Origin: Dickeya poaceiphila
GTDB taxonomy: Bacteria; Pseudomonadota; Gammaproteobacteria; Enterobacterales; Enterobacteriaceae
Length of the DNA: 64,000 nt
Reading direction: 5' to 3'
NCBI RefSeq assembly: GCF_007858975.2
Contig: NZ_CP042220.2
Coordinates: forward strand, 868,001 to 932,000
Part shown: positions 10,392 to 24,579 of the stretch, piece after piece
Layout of the letters: each line of letters starts with the position of its first letter
How positions within the stretch are numbered: the stretch's first letter is position 1
Notes under the pieces: generated by a model
Seen by the model: only the letters and a program-made list of their open reading frames with translations
Told to the model about the DNA's origin: nothing
The model's database searches: none
Position numbers and translations under genes: made by a program

Positions 10392-10922
10392 TTATTTATT
10401 TTTGGCGCGTTCGAAAGAAGACAGGATTTCGGCTTTCGCGGCGGCGGCATCAGCCCAGCCGTCCACTTTCACCCACTTGCCTTTTTCCAGATCTTTGTAG
10501 TGCTCGAAGAAATGGCCGATCTGCGCGCGCAGCAGTTCCGGCAAGTCGTTCACGTCTTTGATGTGATCGTACTCTTTGCTCAGTTTGGTGTGCGGTACCG
10601 CAACCACTTTGGCATCTTCACCGGATTCGTCGGTCATTTTCAGTACGCCAACCGGACGGCAGCGGATCACCGAGCCAGGCTGCAACGGATACGGCGTCGG
10701 CACCAGCACATCAACCGGGTCACCGTCCAGTGACAGTGTGTGGTTGATGTAGCCATAGTTGCACGGGTAGAACATGGCGGTAGACATGAAGCGGTCCACG
10801 AACAGCGCGCCGGTTTCTTTATCCACTTCGTACTTGATCGGATCAGCGTTGGCAGGGATTTCGATCACTACATAAATATCTTCCGGGAGGTCTTTACCCG
10901 CCGGTACGGTATTCAAACTCAT
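10392..10922 (-). CDS. ppa: Inorganic pyrophosphatase
   Basis: 176 residues from the ATG at 10922, exactly the E. coli length. Family I soluble pyrophosphatase; it hydrolyses PPi in the cytoplasm and drives biosynthetic reactions such as the ATP sulfurylase step encoded later in the window. The metal/substrate motif DGDPVDVLV is intact, as are [18 protein letters not shown] and EYDHIKDV. A longer reading begins seven codons upstream at 10943, but only the 10922 start has AAGGA at a good distance and matches the family N-terminus [17 protein letters not shown]. It is a single-gene unit, convergent with the tam operon. Confidence 0.97.
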   Translation of the reverse strand: MSLNTVPAGKDLPEDIYVVIEIPANADPIKYEVDKETGALFVDRFMSTAMFYPCNYGYINHTLSLDGDPVDVLVPTPYPLQPGSVIRCRPVGVLKMTDESGEDAKVVAVPHTKLSKEYDHIKDVNDLPELLRAQIGHFFEHYKDLEKGKWVKVDGWADAAAAKAEILSSFERAKNK

Positions 10923-11175
10923 GTCGGTTTCCTTCTTATTCAAACCAGAATGGAGTGGCGCTCATTATAGCCAACTGATGGCGAAAGTCGTGGTTTTTTA
11001 GGCTGGGTTGCATCGCACGCTGGATTGCCGCCCTCCCAATGAATAATAAGTAACGCATTAATCTGGTTAAACAACCATCGGCGGGATTCGGATAAACCTG
11101 ACGCTTGAATTCCGTTGTTTGGCAGGGGCAACGGCCCGTCGGAGCCGCTACGTTTACCTTGATCTCCAGGTATCT

Positions 11176-11817
11176 TCAGGAGGCGTCGTGCTGGTCTGGC
11201 GTATCATCAGTTGGATGACGTTTACGGCGCAGTTTTTTCCAGATTTTGCTTTCCTGGCCGCGCCACAGCCGCTGAATATTATCGTGATGGCGCATCAGCA
11301 CCAGACAGGAGAGCATGGCTACCGGAAAGGTGAACTGGGGTTTGAACCACCAGACATAGAACGGCGCAATCAGCGCGCTGATAATCGCGCCCAGCGAGGA
11401 ATAGCCGCTTAGCAACACGGTCAGCAGCCAGGTGCCGGTCATCAACCCGGTTAAGTCCCAACCGATAGGTGCAATCGCGCCAAACGCTGTGGCGACCCCT
11501 TTGCCGCCACGGAAGCCAAAGAATATCGGGTAGATATGTCCCAGACAGGCGGCGATAGCGGTCAGGCCGAGATAGAGCGGTGAACTACCCAACGCGTAAG
11601 CGCCCCACACCGGCAGCATCCCCTTGAGGACATCGAAAACCAATACGGCGGCGGCAGCTGTTTTACCGCCAATGCGCAACACATTGGTGGCACCGGGGTT
11701 GCCGGAGCCTTGTTCGCGCGGATCGGGCAAACCAGCGATGCGGCAAATCAGGATTGCACTGGAGATCGAGCCACACAGATACGCGACGAGAATCATTCCG
11801 GGCGCGATAACACTCAT
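11176..11817 (-). CDS. plsY: Glycerol-3-phosphate acyltransferase PlsY (YgiH)
   Basis: 213 residues. An inner-membrane enzyme that transfers an acyl group from acyl-phosphate to sn-glycerol-3-phosphate in phospholipid synthesis. The three conserved PlsY motifs are visible: [12 protein letters not shown], the glycine-rich [13 protein letters not shown], and [13 protein letters not shown] near the C-terminus. About five hydrophobic helices are seen. It is divergent from folB, the same arrangement as ygiH/folB in E. coli. No other gene is evident in the 250 bp toward ppa. Confidence 0.95.
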   Translation of the reverse strand: MSVIAPGMILVAYLCGSISSAILICRIAGLPDPREQGSGNPGATNVLRIGGKTAAAAVLVFDVLKGMLPVWGAYALGSSPLYLGLTAIAACLGHIYPIFFGFRGGKGVATAFGAIAPIGWDLTGLMTGTWLLTVLLSGYSSLGAIISALIAPFYVWWFKPQFTFPVAMLSCLVLMRHHDNIQRLWRGQESKIWKKLRRKRHPTDDTPDQHDAS

Positions 11818-11924
11818 AAACGGCTTCCGTTCAATAAAGGTCGTTTTAAGTTCAGTATCTGTGGATAATACGCACTTTCTGCCGGAAGTGGTATCCGGCG
11901 GCGGTAAAAACAGGGGATGACGTG

Positions 11925-12287
11925 ATGGACATCGTTTTTATTGAAGAGCTTAGCGTAATCACCACTATCGGTGTTTATGACTGGGAACAAACCATCCAGC
12001 AGAAATTGATGTTCGATATCGAAATGGCCTGGGACAATCGTCCGGCAGCCGCCAGCGATAACGTAACGGATTGCCTGAGCTATGCCGACGTTAGTGACGC
12101 GGTGATTGAACTGGTCGAAGGTGGTCGTTTTGCGCTGGTGGAGCGGGTGGCGGAAGAGGTGGCAACCAGTCTGATGCAACGTTTCGGCATCCCCTGGTTG
12201 CGGCTGAAGGTCAGCAAGCCTGGCGCAGTGGCGCAGGCCCGTAGCGTGGGTGTGGTGATTGAGCGCGGTGTTCGCCCGTTGGCGTGA
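11925..12287 (+). CDS. folB: Dihydroneopterin aldolase FolB
   Basis: 120 residues. It converts 7,8-dihydroneopterin to 6-hydroxymethyl-dihydropterin plus glycolaldehyde in folate synthesis. The FolB core [14 protein letters not shown], the catalytic region [10 protein letters not shown] and [10 protein letters not shown] with its conserved glutamate are present, as is [21 protein letters not shown] lies one codon before the ATG at 11925; the ATG is preferred because it gives the family start MDIVFIE with AGGGG upstream. A terminator-like hairpin follows. Confidence 0.95.
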   Translation: MDIVFIEELSVITTIGVYDWEQTIQQKLMFDIEMAWDNRPAAASDNVTDCLSYADVSDAVIELVEGGRFALVERVAEEVATSLMQRFGIPWLRLKVSKPGAVAQARSVGVVIERGVRPLA

Positions 12288-12396
12288 GTTGGGCTGCGAT
12301 GATTAAACACAGACCCTTCTTAAAGTAATTAAAAGATAATATCTCTATTTTAAATTATGTCCTTAAGAGGGCATTATTTGATGCGCTTTACACGTT

Positions 12397-12426
12397 GCGG
12401 CTTGCTGATAGCAAGGCCGCTTTTTT
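12397..12426 (+). terminator. Rho-independent terminator between folB and uppP
   Basis: GCGGCTTGC...GCAAGGCCGC stem with one bulged base and a TGATA loop, followed directly by six T residues (12421-12426). Confidence 0.75.
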
Positions 12427-12453
12427 ATGTTGCAGGTGGGGGGTTTACGGTCG

Positions 12454-13275
12454 ATGGCGGATCTGCATTCGTTGCTGGTGGCGTTCATTCTTGGGGTGGT
12501 GGAAGGGCTCACCGAATTTTTACCGGTGTCATCCACCGGGCATATGATTATCGTCGGTCACTGGTTGGGATTTGATGGAGATACCGCCAAGACCTTTGAG
12601 GTCATTATTCAGTTGGGGTCGATTCTGGCTGTGGTGGTGGTGTTCTGGCGACGGATGTTTGGGTTGATTGGCATTCATTTTGGTCAGGCTCCGCAGCATG
12701 AAGGGCGCGGAAAGGGGCATCTGACGTTGGCGCACATTGTGCTGGCGATGATCCCCGCCGTGGTGTTGGGGTTGGTGTTGCATGATGCCATCAAATCGCT
12801 GTTTAATCCGGTGACGGTCACTTATGCGCTGGTGGCCGGTGGCGTGCTGCTGCTGCTGGCGGAATGGCTCAAGCCCAAAAAACCTAAAGCGGAAGGGTTG
12901 GATGACATCAGCTATGTTCAAGCATTCCTGATTGGCTGTTTTCAGTGTCTGGCGTTGTGGCCGGGTTTCTCACGTTCCGGCGCGACCATTTCTGGCGGGA
13001 TGTTGGTTGGGGTTGATCGTTATGCCGCTTCCGAGTTCTCCTTTATTCTTGCTGTGCCGATCATGCTTGGCGCGAGCGCGTTGGATTTGTACAAAAGCTG
13101 GCATTTTCTGTCGCTATCTGACCTGCCGATGTTTGCTACTGGTTTTGTGACCGCGTTTGTCGTGGCGATGATCGCGATTAAGACCTTCCTGCAATTGATT
13201 AAACGCGTCTCTTTTGTGCCGTTTGCTATTTATCGCTTCATCGTTGCAGCCTTGGTGTGGCTGGTGCTGATGTAA
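12454..13275 (+). CDS. uppP: Undecaprenyl-diphosphatase UppP (BacA)
   Basis: 273 residues, the E. coli length. This polytopic inner-membrane enzyme dephosphorylates undecaprenyl pyrophosphate to recycle the lipid carrier for peptidoglycan and O-antigen synthesis, and its overproduction gives bacitracin resistance. Signature motifs [14 protein letters not shown] (near residue 17) and [13 protein letters not shown] are both intact. The start at 12454 was chosen over 12427 because it matches the family N-terminus (MADLHSLL) and follows a G-rich ribosome binding site. It faces cca across a short hairpin. Confidence 0.95.
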   Translation: MADLHSLLVAFILGVVEGLTEFLPVSSTGHMIIVGHWLGFDGDTAKTFEVIIQLGSILAVVVVFWRRMFGLIGIHFGQAPQHEGRGKGHLTLAHIVLAMIPAVVLGLVLHDAIKSLFNPVTVTYALVAGGVLLLLAEWLKPKKPKAEGLDDISYVQAFLIGCFQCLALWPGFSRSGATISGGMLVGVDRYAASEFSFILAVPIMLGASALDLYKSWHFLSLSDLPMFATGFVTAFVVAMIAIKTFLQLIKRVSFVPFAIYRFIVAALVWLVLM

Positions 13276-13312
13276 TTATCGTCGCGATCACTCAAGGTAT
13301 CCCGACGATAAT
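13275..13312. terminator. Hairpin between convergent uppP and cca
   Basis: A 10 bp perfect stem (ATTATCGTCG/CGACGATAAT) with an 18-base loop, between two convergent stops. No strong T run; probably a weak bidirectional terminator. Confidence 0.45.
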
Positions 13313-13322
13313 CGCATGATGA

Positions 13323-14564
13323 TTATAGCCCGGTAGCGTCGGCGCGCCGGGCTTTCCATTCCTCCAGTGCGGTGTGGCGACGGCGCTGCAACTCTTCTCT
13401 GATCGCGGCATGTTTGAACCCGGCTGCCACCACGTCTGCGCTGGTTATCTGGCTGGCGACAGCGAAGGCTTCGCGCAGATAGTCGCCCTGCGGATAGGGT
13501 TGTTGTTCCAGTCCGGCGCGTCCACGTGCGTCTGCTTCGCTGGTGAGGATCAACTGCTCCAGCCGATAGGGTTTACGCCAGACGTCAATAGCATCAAACA
13601 GTTTGAGCAGGGTTTTGGGCTGTAGCACTTGTACAGTGTGAATCAGGTCATGGTATTCGGCCACCAGACAGGCCAGATCGCGCAAGGCATTAGGTATTCG
13701 TAACCGCTGGCACAAGGCTTCCACCAGCGCCACGCCGGCCAGACCGTGGCCGTGGTGGCGCGGCCAGACTTCCGGTGGCGTCAAACCTTTGCCGAGATCA
13801 TGACACAGCGTTGCGAAGCGGACATCTATCGCTGGGCTGAGACGGGCGGCCATCGCCAGACTCATCATCACATGAATGCCGGTGTCGATTTCCGGATGCC
13901 ATGTAGCAGGGGCCGGTACGCCATAAAGGCGATCCACTTCAGGAAACAGGACTGCCAGCGCGCCACAGTCGCGCAGTACCTGAAAATAGACCTGAGGGTT
14001 CTCGGTGCCGAGCGCTTTTTCCGTTTCTTTCCACACCCGTTCCGGCGTCAGAAAATCCAGTTCGCCGTTGCGGGTCATGGCCTGCATCAGGTTCAGGGTT
14101 GCTTCGGCAATTTGAAAACCGAGGTGGGCGTAGCGGGCGGCGAAACGCGCGACTCGCAATACCCGGAGCGGGTCTTCGCTGAAAGCCTCGGAGACATGGC
14201 GCAGGAGCCGGTTTTGCAAATCATGCTGACCGCCGTATGGGTCGAACAACTGCCCGTCTTCATCCTGGGCGATAGCGTTGATAGTCAGATCGCGCCGTTG
14301 TAAATCTTCTTCCAGCGTAATGTCCGGTGTGGCCTGACAGATAAACCCGGTATACCCATTGCCGGATTTACGCTCAGTGCGTGCAAGCGCATACTCCTCT
14401 TTGGTTTCCGGGTGCAGGAAGACCGGGAAATCCCGTCCAACCTGTTGGTATCCTTGTTGCAACAGCATTTCCGGCGTAGCGCCGACCACGACCCAGTCAC
14501 GTTCAGTAACGAGCCTGCCCAACAGACCGTCACGCACTGCGCCCCCTACAAGATAAATCTTCAA
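13323..14564 (-). CDS. cca: Multifunctional CCA-adding tRNA nucleotidyltransferase
   Basis: 413 residues (E. coli 412). It adds or repairs the 3'-CCA of tRNAs without a template. The N-terminal class II nucleotidyltransferase head shows [11 protein letters not shown] and the metal site TERDWVVVG; the template-reading segment [10 protein letters not shown] and the RVARFAARY block follow. The C-terminal HD domain (LCHDLGKG) carries the phosphohydrolase activities of the gammaproteobacterial type. It sits downstream of ygiM on the minus strand as in E. coli, separated by a GTTAAC-centred inverted repeat. Confidence 0.96.
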   Translation of the reverse strand: MKIYLVGGAVRDGLLGRLVTERDWVVVGATPEMLLQQGYQQVGRDFPVFLHPETKEEYALARTERKSGNGYTGFICQATPDITLEEDLQRRDLTINAIAQDEDGQLFDPYGGQHDLQNRLLRHVSEAFSEDPLRVLRVARFAARYAHLGFQIAEATLNLMQAMTRNGELDFLTPERVWKETEKALGTENPQVYFQVLRDCGALAVLFPEVDRLYGVPAPATWHPEIDTGIHVMMSLAMAARLSPAIDVRFATLCHDLGKGLTPPEVWPRHHGHGLAGVALVEALCQRLRIPNALRDLACLVAEYHDLIHTVQVLQPKTLLKLFDAIDVWRKPYRLEQLILTSEADARGRAGLEQQPYPQGDYLREAFAVASQITSADVVAAGFKHAAIREELQRRRHTALEEWKARRADATGL

Positions 14565-14616
14565 ACCCGGCTCCCGATGCTAAACTGTGTCAATAACTGG
14601 CATAATCACCAGTCGT

Positions 14617-14668
14617 AACCAAGTTAGAGTTAACCATAATCTGGTTATGGTTAACTCTACTTTTGGTT
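14617..14668. repeat. Long inverted repeat with GTTAAC arms, ygiM-cca gap
   Basis: Perfect 14 bp arms (AGAGTTAACCATAA) around a 5-6 base centre, extending to about 23 bp arms with a few mismatches (outer AACCAA/TTGGTT). There is no T run on the minus strand, so it is more operator- than terminator-like. Confidence 0.55.
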
Positions 14669-14759
14669 ATTGTTGATGAACATCCTCTCGAACACAATCT
14701 CAGACGCGACCGCGAAGATAATCGGGCATTGCGGCAACCAGTGATGTGGCATTCAGGGA

Positions 14760-15389
14760 TTACCCCATCCAGCGATCATTCTTTTTGCGTCGGGGCAACA
14801 GGTGCGGCAGCAGCAAACCCAACACCAGACCCGCACCCGCCACGCCGCCGCCGTACATGAACCACTGCATGATCAGCGTGCGCTGTTTGTCGTCCAGTTG
14901 CAGGTTGGCTACTTCAAGTTTTTTTTGCGCGACGTCCAGTTGGGTTTTCAGCACCTGATTTTCTTTTTGTAACGCCTCGACAGTGCTGTCATGGGTAGCG
15001 ACTTTTTGGCGCAGGTCGGCGGTGCGCTGTTTCCAGTCCTGATCAACGTTGTTGAGCTTGTCCGTCAGGTTTTTGACTTGATTCTCCAGTTCCGGGACAC
15101 GGGTTTTCAGGCTGGGGGTCTGACGAAGTTGATCAAGCGCAATCCAACTGGTGCGGCCTTTGTCGTCACGAATCTGGGCGTAACCCGCGCTGTCATCGGT
15201 GCTGATAAGCTCGACGGCTTCGCCCGCGTTCAGGGTGCCGACGATACGGTATTGATTGCCCGGCCCACTGCGGGTGTAGGTGACAAGCTCGTCGGATATA
15301 TAGCGTTTTTCTTGCGCATGGAGACCCAGGGTAGTGGACAACCCCAGGATGGCAGTGAAGAGTAAAGTTAATTTATTCATCATATTCAA
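14760..15389 (-). CDS. ygiM: SH3-domain membrane protein YgiM (TIGR04211 family)
   Basis: 209 residues. A signal peptide (cleavage near LHA-QE) precedes a bacterial SH3 domain (about 27-95, with the TYTRSGPGNQYRIVGTL core), a coiled coil of about 70 residues (100-170) and a C-terminal membrane helix (about 178-200) followed by the basic tail PRRKKNDRWMG. This layout places the SH3 domain in the periplasm. E. coli YgiM has no firmly assigned function; a cell-wall or envelope role is inferred from the SH3b domain. Position between cca and ygiF is conserved. Confidence 0.9.
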   Translation of the reverse strand: MNMMNKLTLLFTAILGLSTTLGLHAQEKRYISDELVTYTRSGPGNQYRIVGTLNAGEAVELISTDDSAGYAQIRDDKGRTSWIALDQLRQTPSLKTRVPELENQVKNLTDKLNNVDQDWKQRTADLRQKVATHDSTVEALQKENQVLKTQLDVAQKKLEVANLQLDDKQRTLIMQWFMYGGGVAGAGLVLGLLLPHLLPRRKKNDRWMG

Positions 15390-15473
15390 TATATTAAGTT
15401 CGCAGAGATTATGCAGTTAGCGCGCCCAGTCTGACGATGACGTTACTAAACCTGAATGAGAACAGTCTTACTC

Positions 15474-15503
15474 TTGATTACTCAATCTTGATTGAGCAAT
15501 CAA
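15474..15503. promoter_or_regulatory. 30 bp near-perfect dyad in the ygiM-ygiF divergent region
   Basis: TTGATTACTCAATC, two bases, then its reverse complement with one mismatch. It sits in the ~300 bp between divergent ygiM and ygiF, where an operator would be expected. No known regulator consensus was recognised. Confidence 0.45.
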
Positions 15504-15696
15504 TGTGTTGCTTAACGCTTCATGGTGAATTCGAGGTGAAAAAGGCAAGGCGTATTCCGCTGCGAAAGAACACCGATTGCACAGGCTTTGCGAGCGCCTT
15601 CGCAGGGTAAACGCGCCGCCATGCCGTAACAGTGGCAACCTGCGATAAAATGTTATTTACTGGCGACATTTCTGCAATATCTGGTAGTGCAAGACG

Positions 15697-17028
15697 ATGA
15701 GCGAAGAAATTGAATTAAAATTTATTGTTCACCCTGACGCGGTGGCGGCGATCAGACAAGGGCTGAAAAACTGGCAGAGCGATGTGGGGCACAGCAACCA
15801 TCTGCATACCCATCAACTGGCGAATAGTTATTACGAAACGGCTGATGGATACCTGCGTCAGCATGGCATTGGGCTACGCATCCGGGGCGAAAATGGCCGC
15901 TATGAGATGACGGTGAAAACCGCGGGGAAAGTCGTGGGTGGGTTACATCAACACCCGGAATACAACGTGGAACTGCCTGGGCCGCATTTGAATCTTCATC
16001 TGTTGCCGGCGGAGATTTGGCCCGAAGGGTGCGACATTGAGGCGCTGGCTCAGGCGTTGCAGCCGCTGTTCAGCACTGATTTTCAGCGTGAAGCCTGGGT
16101 GGTGTCTCACCATCAAAGCCTGATTGAAATTGCTTTTGATCAGGGCCAAATCAGCGCTGGCGAATGGGTTGAACCGTTGTGTGAACTGGAGCTGGAGCTG
16201 AAAAATGGCCGTACTGAGGATCTGCTGGCGTTTGCTAATGAACTGTCTGATCTTGGTGGATTGCGGCAAGGGAGCCTGAGTAAAGCGGCCCGCGGCTATC
16301 ATCTGGCGAAAGGTAATCCGGTTCGGCCTCGCTGCGAACTGACGTTTTTGTCGGTGGAGCCGAAAATGACGCTCGATCAGGGGATTGCTGCCGGGCTGGA
16401 ACATGCGCTCAGCCATTGGCAGTACCATGAAGAGCTATGGGTGCGTGGTGATGCCGCCGCACGCCCGGCGTTGCTGGAGGCTGGCGCCATGATGCGGGAA
16501 TTGCTGGTGCTGGTAGGCGGCGTGGTGCCACGCAAGGTGACCACAGAGTTTCGTGCGGCGCTGACCCAGCTTGAAGCGGGTATCGAGCGTACGCAAGCGG
16601 CAGATACGCTCTGCTATAGCGCCGATTACCTGAAGGGCAAACTGATTCTGACCTCGTGGCTGGTAAGGCATGGCTGGCGCGGCTACATGGACAACCGCGA
16701 ACTGATGCGCTTACAAAGCTCCTGGAAGCGTTTTGCCGACATCATGATGAGCCGCGCGTTGGCTGAATTAAAAGCCGTATTCAGTCATGCGCTGGATGCT
16801 TTGCATTACACCCAGCAATTGCCGCGCTTGCAGCGTGGGGTGTATACCTTTTTGCTGCTGGGGGGAAGCTATCCGCAAGCGGAAGCCATTCGTTATCTGC
16901 AGCCATGGCGCGAACTGATGCAACTGATTGAGGCGTTGTCCGTTGGCCAGGGCATACCAAATGCTCTGGAGCTTTGCCGTAAACAGGCGCTCGCTCAGCC
17001 GCCGTTCTGGCTGCACAGCGGCCAATAG
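15697..17028 (+). CDS. ygiF: Inorganic triphosphatase YgiF (CYTH-CHAD)
   Basis: 443 residues (E. coli 433). The N-terminal CYTH domain (about 1-200) begins with the diagnostic EIELKF (ExExK) motif and hydrolyses inorganic triphosphate; the C-terminal CHAD domain (about 220-430) is a conserved-histidine helical bundle that binds polyphosphate in other systems. Cytoplasmic. It lies directly upstream of glnE, as in E. coli, with about 100 bp between them, and probably forms an operon with it. Confidence 0.94.
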   Translation: MSEEIELKFIVHPDAVAAIRQGLKNWQSDVGHSNHLHTHQLANSYYETADGYLRQHGIGLRIRGENGRYEMTVKTAGKVVGGLHQHPEYNVELPGPHLNLHLLPAEIWPEGCDIEALAQALQPLFSTDFQREAWVVSHHQSLIEIAFDQGQISAGEWVEPLCELELELKNGRTEDLLAFANELSDLGGLRQGSLSKAARGYHLAKGNPVRPRCELTFLSVEPKMTLDQGIAAGLEHALSHWQYHEELWVRGDAAARPALLEAGAMMRELLVLVGGVVPRKVTTEFRAALTQLEAGIERTQAADTLCYSADYLKGKLILTSWLVRHGWRGYMDNRELMRLQSSWKRFADIMMSRALAELKAVFSHALDALHYTQQLPRLQRGVYTFLLLGGSYPQAEAIRYLQPWRELMQLIEALSVGQGIPNALELCRKQALAQPPFWLHSGQ

Positions 17029-17129
17029 TCCGGATTATCGCTATTCGGGGGCATCGGTACTGGAACCGTCGCTCTCCGCTTCAACTCGTATTGGGCTGCC
17101 TGACGGGGCAGCTGTGCAAGGATATCGCC

Positions 17130-19979
17130 ATGACCTGTCATTCCGCATCATTATTTCCGCTCTCTGAACCGCTTACTGAGCAGGCACGCCACGAGATAGA
17201 TCGCTTATTGGGGGCTGATCCAACGCCGATGGCTGATAGTGCTGCGGCAGTGCTGGCTTGCAGTGAATTTGTCAGCGAGTCACTGGCACGTTGTCCGCAA
17301 TGGCGGCAGGAGATAACCCAGTCCCCCCCGCAGCCTGAAGAATGGCGACAGTACGCCGATGGGTTGTCTCAGGCGTTGAACGAGGTTAGCGATGAGGCCG
17401 CGTTAATGAAGGCGTTGCGGCTGTTCCGCCGCCGCATTCTGACACGCATCGCCTGGGGGCAATGGTTGCAGCTCAGTACTACTGACGAGACATTGCAGCA
17501 ATTGAGCGTACTGGCGGAGGCGCTGATCGTCGCTGCCCGTCAGTGGCTGTATGACGCCTGTTGCCGCGAGTGGGGCACGCCGTGTAATGAAGCGGGCGAA
17601 CCACAGCCGTTGTTGATTTTGGGGATGGGAAAACTGGGCGGCGGGGAACTCAATTTTTCCTCGGACATCGATTTGATTTTCGCCTACCCGGAAAATGGTC
17701 ATACCCGCGGTGGCCGCCGCGAACTGGATAACGCCCAGTTCTTCACCCGTCTCGGCCAGCGGCTGATCAAGGCGTTGGACCAGCCGACGATGGACGGTTT
17801 TGTTTATCGGGTGGACATGCGCCTGCGGCCATTTGGCGACAGTGGCCCGTTGGTGATGAGCTTTGCTGCGCTGGAAGACTATTATCAGGAACAAGGGCGT
17901 GACTGGGAACGGTATGCGATGGTCAAAGCCCGGTTGATGGGCGGCGATGACGACCATTACAGCCAGGAGCTGATCCGCATGTTACGGCCATTCGTGTTTC
18001 GCCGTTACATCGATTTCAGCGTTATTCAGTCGCTGCGCAACATGAAGAGTATGATCGCCCGCGAAGTGCGGCGGCGCGACCTGCGCAATAATATCAAGCT
18101 GGGGGCGGGCGGTATCCGCGAAGTGGAGTTCATCACTCAGGTATTTCAGCTGATTCGCGGTGGTCGTGAGCCTGCGTTGCAGGGGCGCTCTCTGTTGCCG
18201 ACGCTGGAGCAGGTGGGCGAGCTGGCGCTATTGACCCCGGCGCAGGCAGCCCAGTTGCGCGAGGCGTATCTGTTTTTACGTCGGCTGGAGAACCTGCTGC
18301 AATCCATTGCCGATGAACAAACGCAAACCCTGCCGGAAGACGCGCTTAATCAGGCGCGGCTGGCGTGGGGGATGTGCTGTGACGACTGGTCGCAACTAAG
18401 TGAACGCTTACATCAGCAGATGCAGGCGGTGCGTGCGGTGTTCCATGAGTTGATTGGCGATGATGCGCCTGATGGCAGCGAAACCCCGGAGCACAGCCAT
18501 TACGGCAGTCTGTGGCAGGATGGTCTGGAGAGTGCCGATCTGTCGGTGTTGTCACCGGAACTGACTTCAGAAGTATGTGAGCGTTTGCTGACGCGGGTGG
18601 CCGATTTTCGTGCCGATTTATCCCGTCGCACTATCGGGCCGCGTGGCCGCGATGTGCTTGACCAATTGATGCCGGCATTGCTGGCGCAAGCCTGCAACCA
18701 TGCTAATGCCGATGTTATCGTCGCGCGGTTGACGCCGCTGTTGCTGGGTATTGTGACCCGCACCACCTATCTGGAACTGTTGCTGGAGTCGCGCCCGGCG
18801 CTGACGCAACTGATCCGGCTGTGCGCCGTATCTCCAATGATTGCCAGTCAACTGGCGCGTTACCCGTTGCTGCTGGATGAGTTACTGGACCCCGCTAGTC
18901 TGTATCAACCCATCGCGCTGGATGCCTATACCGATGAATTGCGTCAATACCTGATGCGGGTGCCGGAAGAGGATGAAGAGCAACAACTGGAGGCATTGCG
19001 CCAGTTCAAGCAGGCACAGCATCTGCGTATTGCTGCGGCAGATATTGTCGGCGCGCTGCCCGTGATGAAAGTGAGCGATCACTTAACTTATCTGGCGGAA
19101 GCCATCATCGCTGCAGTAGTGCAGCAGGCGTGGAACCAGATGGTCACACGTTACGGCCAGCCGGCTCATCTGCACGCTCAAGCCGGGCGCGGATTCGCCG
19201 TGGTGGGGTACGGCAAGCTGGGCGGCTGGGAGTTGGGCTACAGTTCCGACCTTGATTTGGTGTTTCTGATTGATTGTCCGGATAATGTGGTGACGGATGG
19301 CGAACGCAGCATCGATGGTCGTCAGTTTTATTTGCGGCTGGCGCAGCGTGTGATGCATCTGTTCAGCACCCGTACCTCGTCCGGCATTTTGTACGAGGTC
19401 GATGCCCGTTTACGTCCATCGGGAGCGGCGGGCATGTTGGTAAGCACCGTGGCGGCGTTCGATGATTATCAGCGCAACGAAGCCTGGACCTGGGAACATC
19501 AGGCGCTGGTTCGTGCGCGGGTCGTGTATGGCGAACCCGCTATTCAGCAGCAGTTTGAAGAGATTCGACAGCGAATTTTATGCCGTGAGCGAGACGGTGA
19601 CGCGCTGCGTACTGAAGTCCGGGAAATGCGGGAAAAGATGCGCCAGCATCACGCCAGCAAAGACGCGGGTTTTGACATCAAGGCCGATGCTGGCGGCATT
19701 ACCGATATCGAATTCATCGCGCAGTATCTGGTGTTGCGTTACTCGGCGCAGGAGCCGCGGTTGACACGCTGGTCCGATAACGTGCGTATTCTGGAATTGC
19801 TGGCTCGTCATGGCGTGATGGATGACGACGAGGCAGAGGCGCTACGGCTGGCCTACATTACCTTGCGCGATGAAATCCACCATTTGGCGTTGCAGGAGTT
19901 GCCTGGCCGGGTCGGCCAGGCGTGTTTCAGCAATGAGCGGCAGCAGATACAACAGAGTTGGAAGAAGTGGCTGGAATGA
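17130..19979 (+). CDS. glnE: Bifunctional glutamine synthetase adenylyltransferase/adenylyl-removing enzyme
   Basis: 949 residues (E. coli 946). It controls glutamine synthetase by attaching or removing AMP, in response to PII status and glutamine. Two nucleotidyltransferase domains are evident: the N-terminal deadenylylase with [20 protein letters not shown] (Asp179, Asp181) and the C-terminal adenylylase with [20 protein letters not shown] (Asp707, Asp709). A reading from 17091 would add 13 residues; the start at 17130 has AAGGA at the right distance and gives the expected length. The stop lies 100 bp before hldE. Confidence 0.95.
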   Translation: MTCHSASLFPLSEPLTEQARHEIDRLLGADPTPMADSAAAVLACSEFVSESLARCPQWRQEITQSPPQPEEWRQYADGLSQALNEVSDEAALMKALRLFRRRILTRIAWGQWLQLSTTDETLQQLSVLAEALIVAARQWLYDACCREWGTPCNEAGEPQPLLILGMGKLGGGELNFSSDIDLIFAYPENGHTRGGRRELDNAQFFTRLGQRLIKALDQPTMDGFVYRVDMRLRPFGDSGPLVMSFAALEDYYQEQGRDWERYAMVKARLMGGDDDHYSQELIRMLRPFVFRRYIDFSVIQSLRNMKSMIAREVRRRDLRNNIKLGAGGIREVEFITQVFQLIRGGREPALQGRSLLPTLEQVGELALLTPAQAAQLREAYLFLRRLENLLQSIADEQTQTLPEDALNQARLAWGMCCDDWSQLSERLHQQMQAVRAVFHELIGDDAPDGSETPEHSHYGSLWQDGLESADLSVLSPELTSEVCERLLTRVADFRADLSRRTIGPRGRDVLDQLMPALLAQACNHANADVIVARLTPLLLGIVTRTTYLELLLESRPALTQLIRLCAVSPMIASQLARYPLLLDELLDPASLYQPIALDAYTDELRQYLMRVPEEDEEQQLEALRQFKQAQHLRIAAADIVGALPVMKVSDHLTYLAEAIIAAVVQQAWNQMVTRYGQPAHLHAQAGRGFAVVGYGKLGGWELGYSSDLDLVFLIDCPDNVVTDGERSIDGRQFYLRLAQRVMHLFSTRTSSGILYEVDARLRPSGAAGMLVSTVAAFDDYQRNEAWTWEHQALVRARVVYGEPAIQQQFEEIRQRILCRERDGDALRTEVREMREKMRQHHASKDAGFDIKADAGGITDIEFIAQYLVLRYSAQEPRLTRWSDNVRILELLARHGVMDDDEAEALRLAYITLRDEIHHLALQELPGRVGQACFSNERQQIQQSWKKWLE

Positions 19980-20081
19980 GGCGTGCTGCGCAATCGGCGC
20001 TGCTGGCTACCCGGTGAGTGTGGCAGTTGAGTGTGATAGTATAGCGCGCGTTAAAAATGAACCTGTTTTTGGAGCCAGGGA

Positions 20082-23572
<3,491 letters not shown>

Positions 23573-23577
23573 AGGTA

Positions 23578-23799
23578 ATGCAAAAAGAGGATCTGCTGGC
23601 GATAGCCAATACGCCGATGCCATTTGGCAAATATAAAGGCCGTATGCTGATCGACTTACCGGAAGAGTACCTCTTGTGGTTCGCCCGCAAGGGCGAATTT
23701 CCGGCAGGGCGGTTAGGTGAATTGATGCAGATTACGCTGACTATCAAGATGGAAGGGTTACAAGGGCTGGTGAAGCCGCTGCGCCGCCCAACACCTTGA
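23578..23799 (+). CDS. ypeB: DUF3820 family protein YpeB
   Basis: 73 residues. The DUF3820 core MPFGKYKGRMLIDLPEEYLLWFARKGEFPAGRLGELM fits the E. coli YpeB family, which also lies directly after ligA. Function is unknown; the linkage and 5 bp spacing suggest co-expression with the ligase. There is no signal peptide or membrane helix. A bidirectional terminator lies 70 bp downstream. Confidence 0.88.
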   Translation: MQKEDLLAIANTPMPFGKYKGRMLIDLPEEYLLWFARKGEFPAGRLGELMQITLTIKMEGLQGLVKPLRRPTP

Positions 23800-23868
23800 T
23801 ATCAGTAACCTGACAGGTATTGATGGTGCTGGCAATTCGCCGGTGCTGACACCGTTTTTAGCAAATAA

Positions 23869-23905
23869 AAAAGCATCATGAATCATCAGGATACATGATG
23901 CTTTT
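23869..23905. terminator. Bidirectional terminator between ypeB and the FlxA-like gene
   Basis: A 12 bp perfect stem (AAAAGCATCATG and its complement) with a 13-base loop, A-rich on the left and T-rich on the right, between convergent stops. Confidence 0.8.
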
Positions 23906-23939
23906 ATTCATACCAGACAATATTCAGACAGCGAAAAAA

Positions 23940-24302
23940 TTAGATGTAAATATTAACGCTGTTTTCATCCGTCGGCATGTTGACGCCTTCTTTGAGCGTA
24001 GACGACTGAATTGCAGAGGCACCTGACTGCTGAGCCTGTTGTGTTTTCTGCTGTTGCAACTGTTGGATTTGTGCCTGAATTTGTTGGATTTGCGCCTGAA
24101 TCATCTTTTGCTGTTGCTCCAGCAACTGGCGCTCTTCATCCGTTTTTGTTTCTGTCATCTGCTGAGTCAGCTTGGTTGCTTGTTTGGTCAGCGATTGAAT
24201 TTCCTTGTTTAACTGGGAAATCTGCTGATCAACATTGGCGCTATTACTGCTGCCTGATGATGCAGAAACGGCCGATGTTGCTGAGCCGATAGAACCTGCC
24301 AT
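23940..24302 (-). CDS. FlxA-like glutamine-rich coiled-coil protein, copy 1
   Basis: 120 residues. A Ser/Ala-rich head (1-23) is followed by a long heptad-type coiled coil (about 25-95) that is extremely rich in Gln, then the tail EGVNMPTDENSVNIYI. Composition and layout resemble the FlxA family (PF14282), whose E. coli member is transcribed by the flagellar sigma factor. In keeping with this, an exact GCCGATAA sigma-28 -10 element lies 37 bp upstream on the same strand. An AGGAGG ribosome binding site precedes the ATG. The paralogue at 24580-24912 shares the EGVNxPxxExxxxIYI tail. Biochemical role unknown. Confidence 0.8.
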   Translation of the reverse strand: MAGSIGSATSAVSASSGSSNSANVDQQISQLNKEIQSLTKQATKLTQQMTETKTDEERQLLEQQQKMIQAQIQQIQAQIQQLQQQKTQQAQQSGASAIQSSTLKEGVNMPTDENSVNIYI

Positions 24303-24338
24303 AAACTCCTCCTGAAAATAGCCATAATGGCTACACTG

Positions 24339-24366
24339 TTATCGGCATCGCACCGCGATAGCCTTA
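24339..24366 (-). promoter_or_regulatory. Probable sigma-28 (FliA) promoter of FlxA-like copy 1
   Basis: On the minus strand the -10 is GCCGATAA (24339-24346), an exact match to the flagellar class 3 consensus, with TAAGGCTA as a partial -35 about 12 bp upstream. Confidence 0.65.
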
Positions 24367-24528
24367 TAGGTTTTTCGATTTCCTGACGAAGTGGATACAA
24401 ATATGTCCGGATGGTAATGGTTTCTCAGATGATAGATATCAACCAAACTGCCAACGTGTTTTAGCCTTTCCCTGTTGGGTACTCAGCAAAGATAAGGGAT
24501 TGCTATGCTGTTGTTTTGTTACTTACCG

Positions 24529-24560
24529 AAAAAACAGCCCACCGGGTTGCCAGTGGGCTG
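24529..24560 (-). terminator. Rho-independent terminator of FlxA-like copy 2
   Basis: An 8 bp stem (CAGCCCAC/GTGGGCTG) with a 10-base loop; on the minus strand it is followed by six T residues (A run at 24529-24534). Confidence 0.75.
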
Positions 24561-24579
24561 AGTTTTGCGAACTGACCTA

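Noticed and set aside
10944..11175. Possible small gene or tRNA between ppa and plsY
   Set aside because: No cloverleaf, no ribosome binding site with a coding-like frame; the only frame reads as non-coding.
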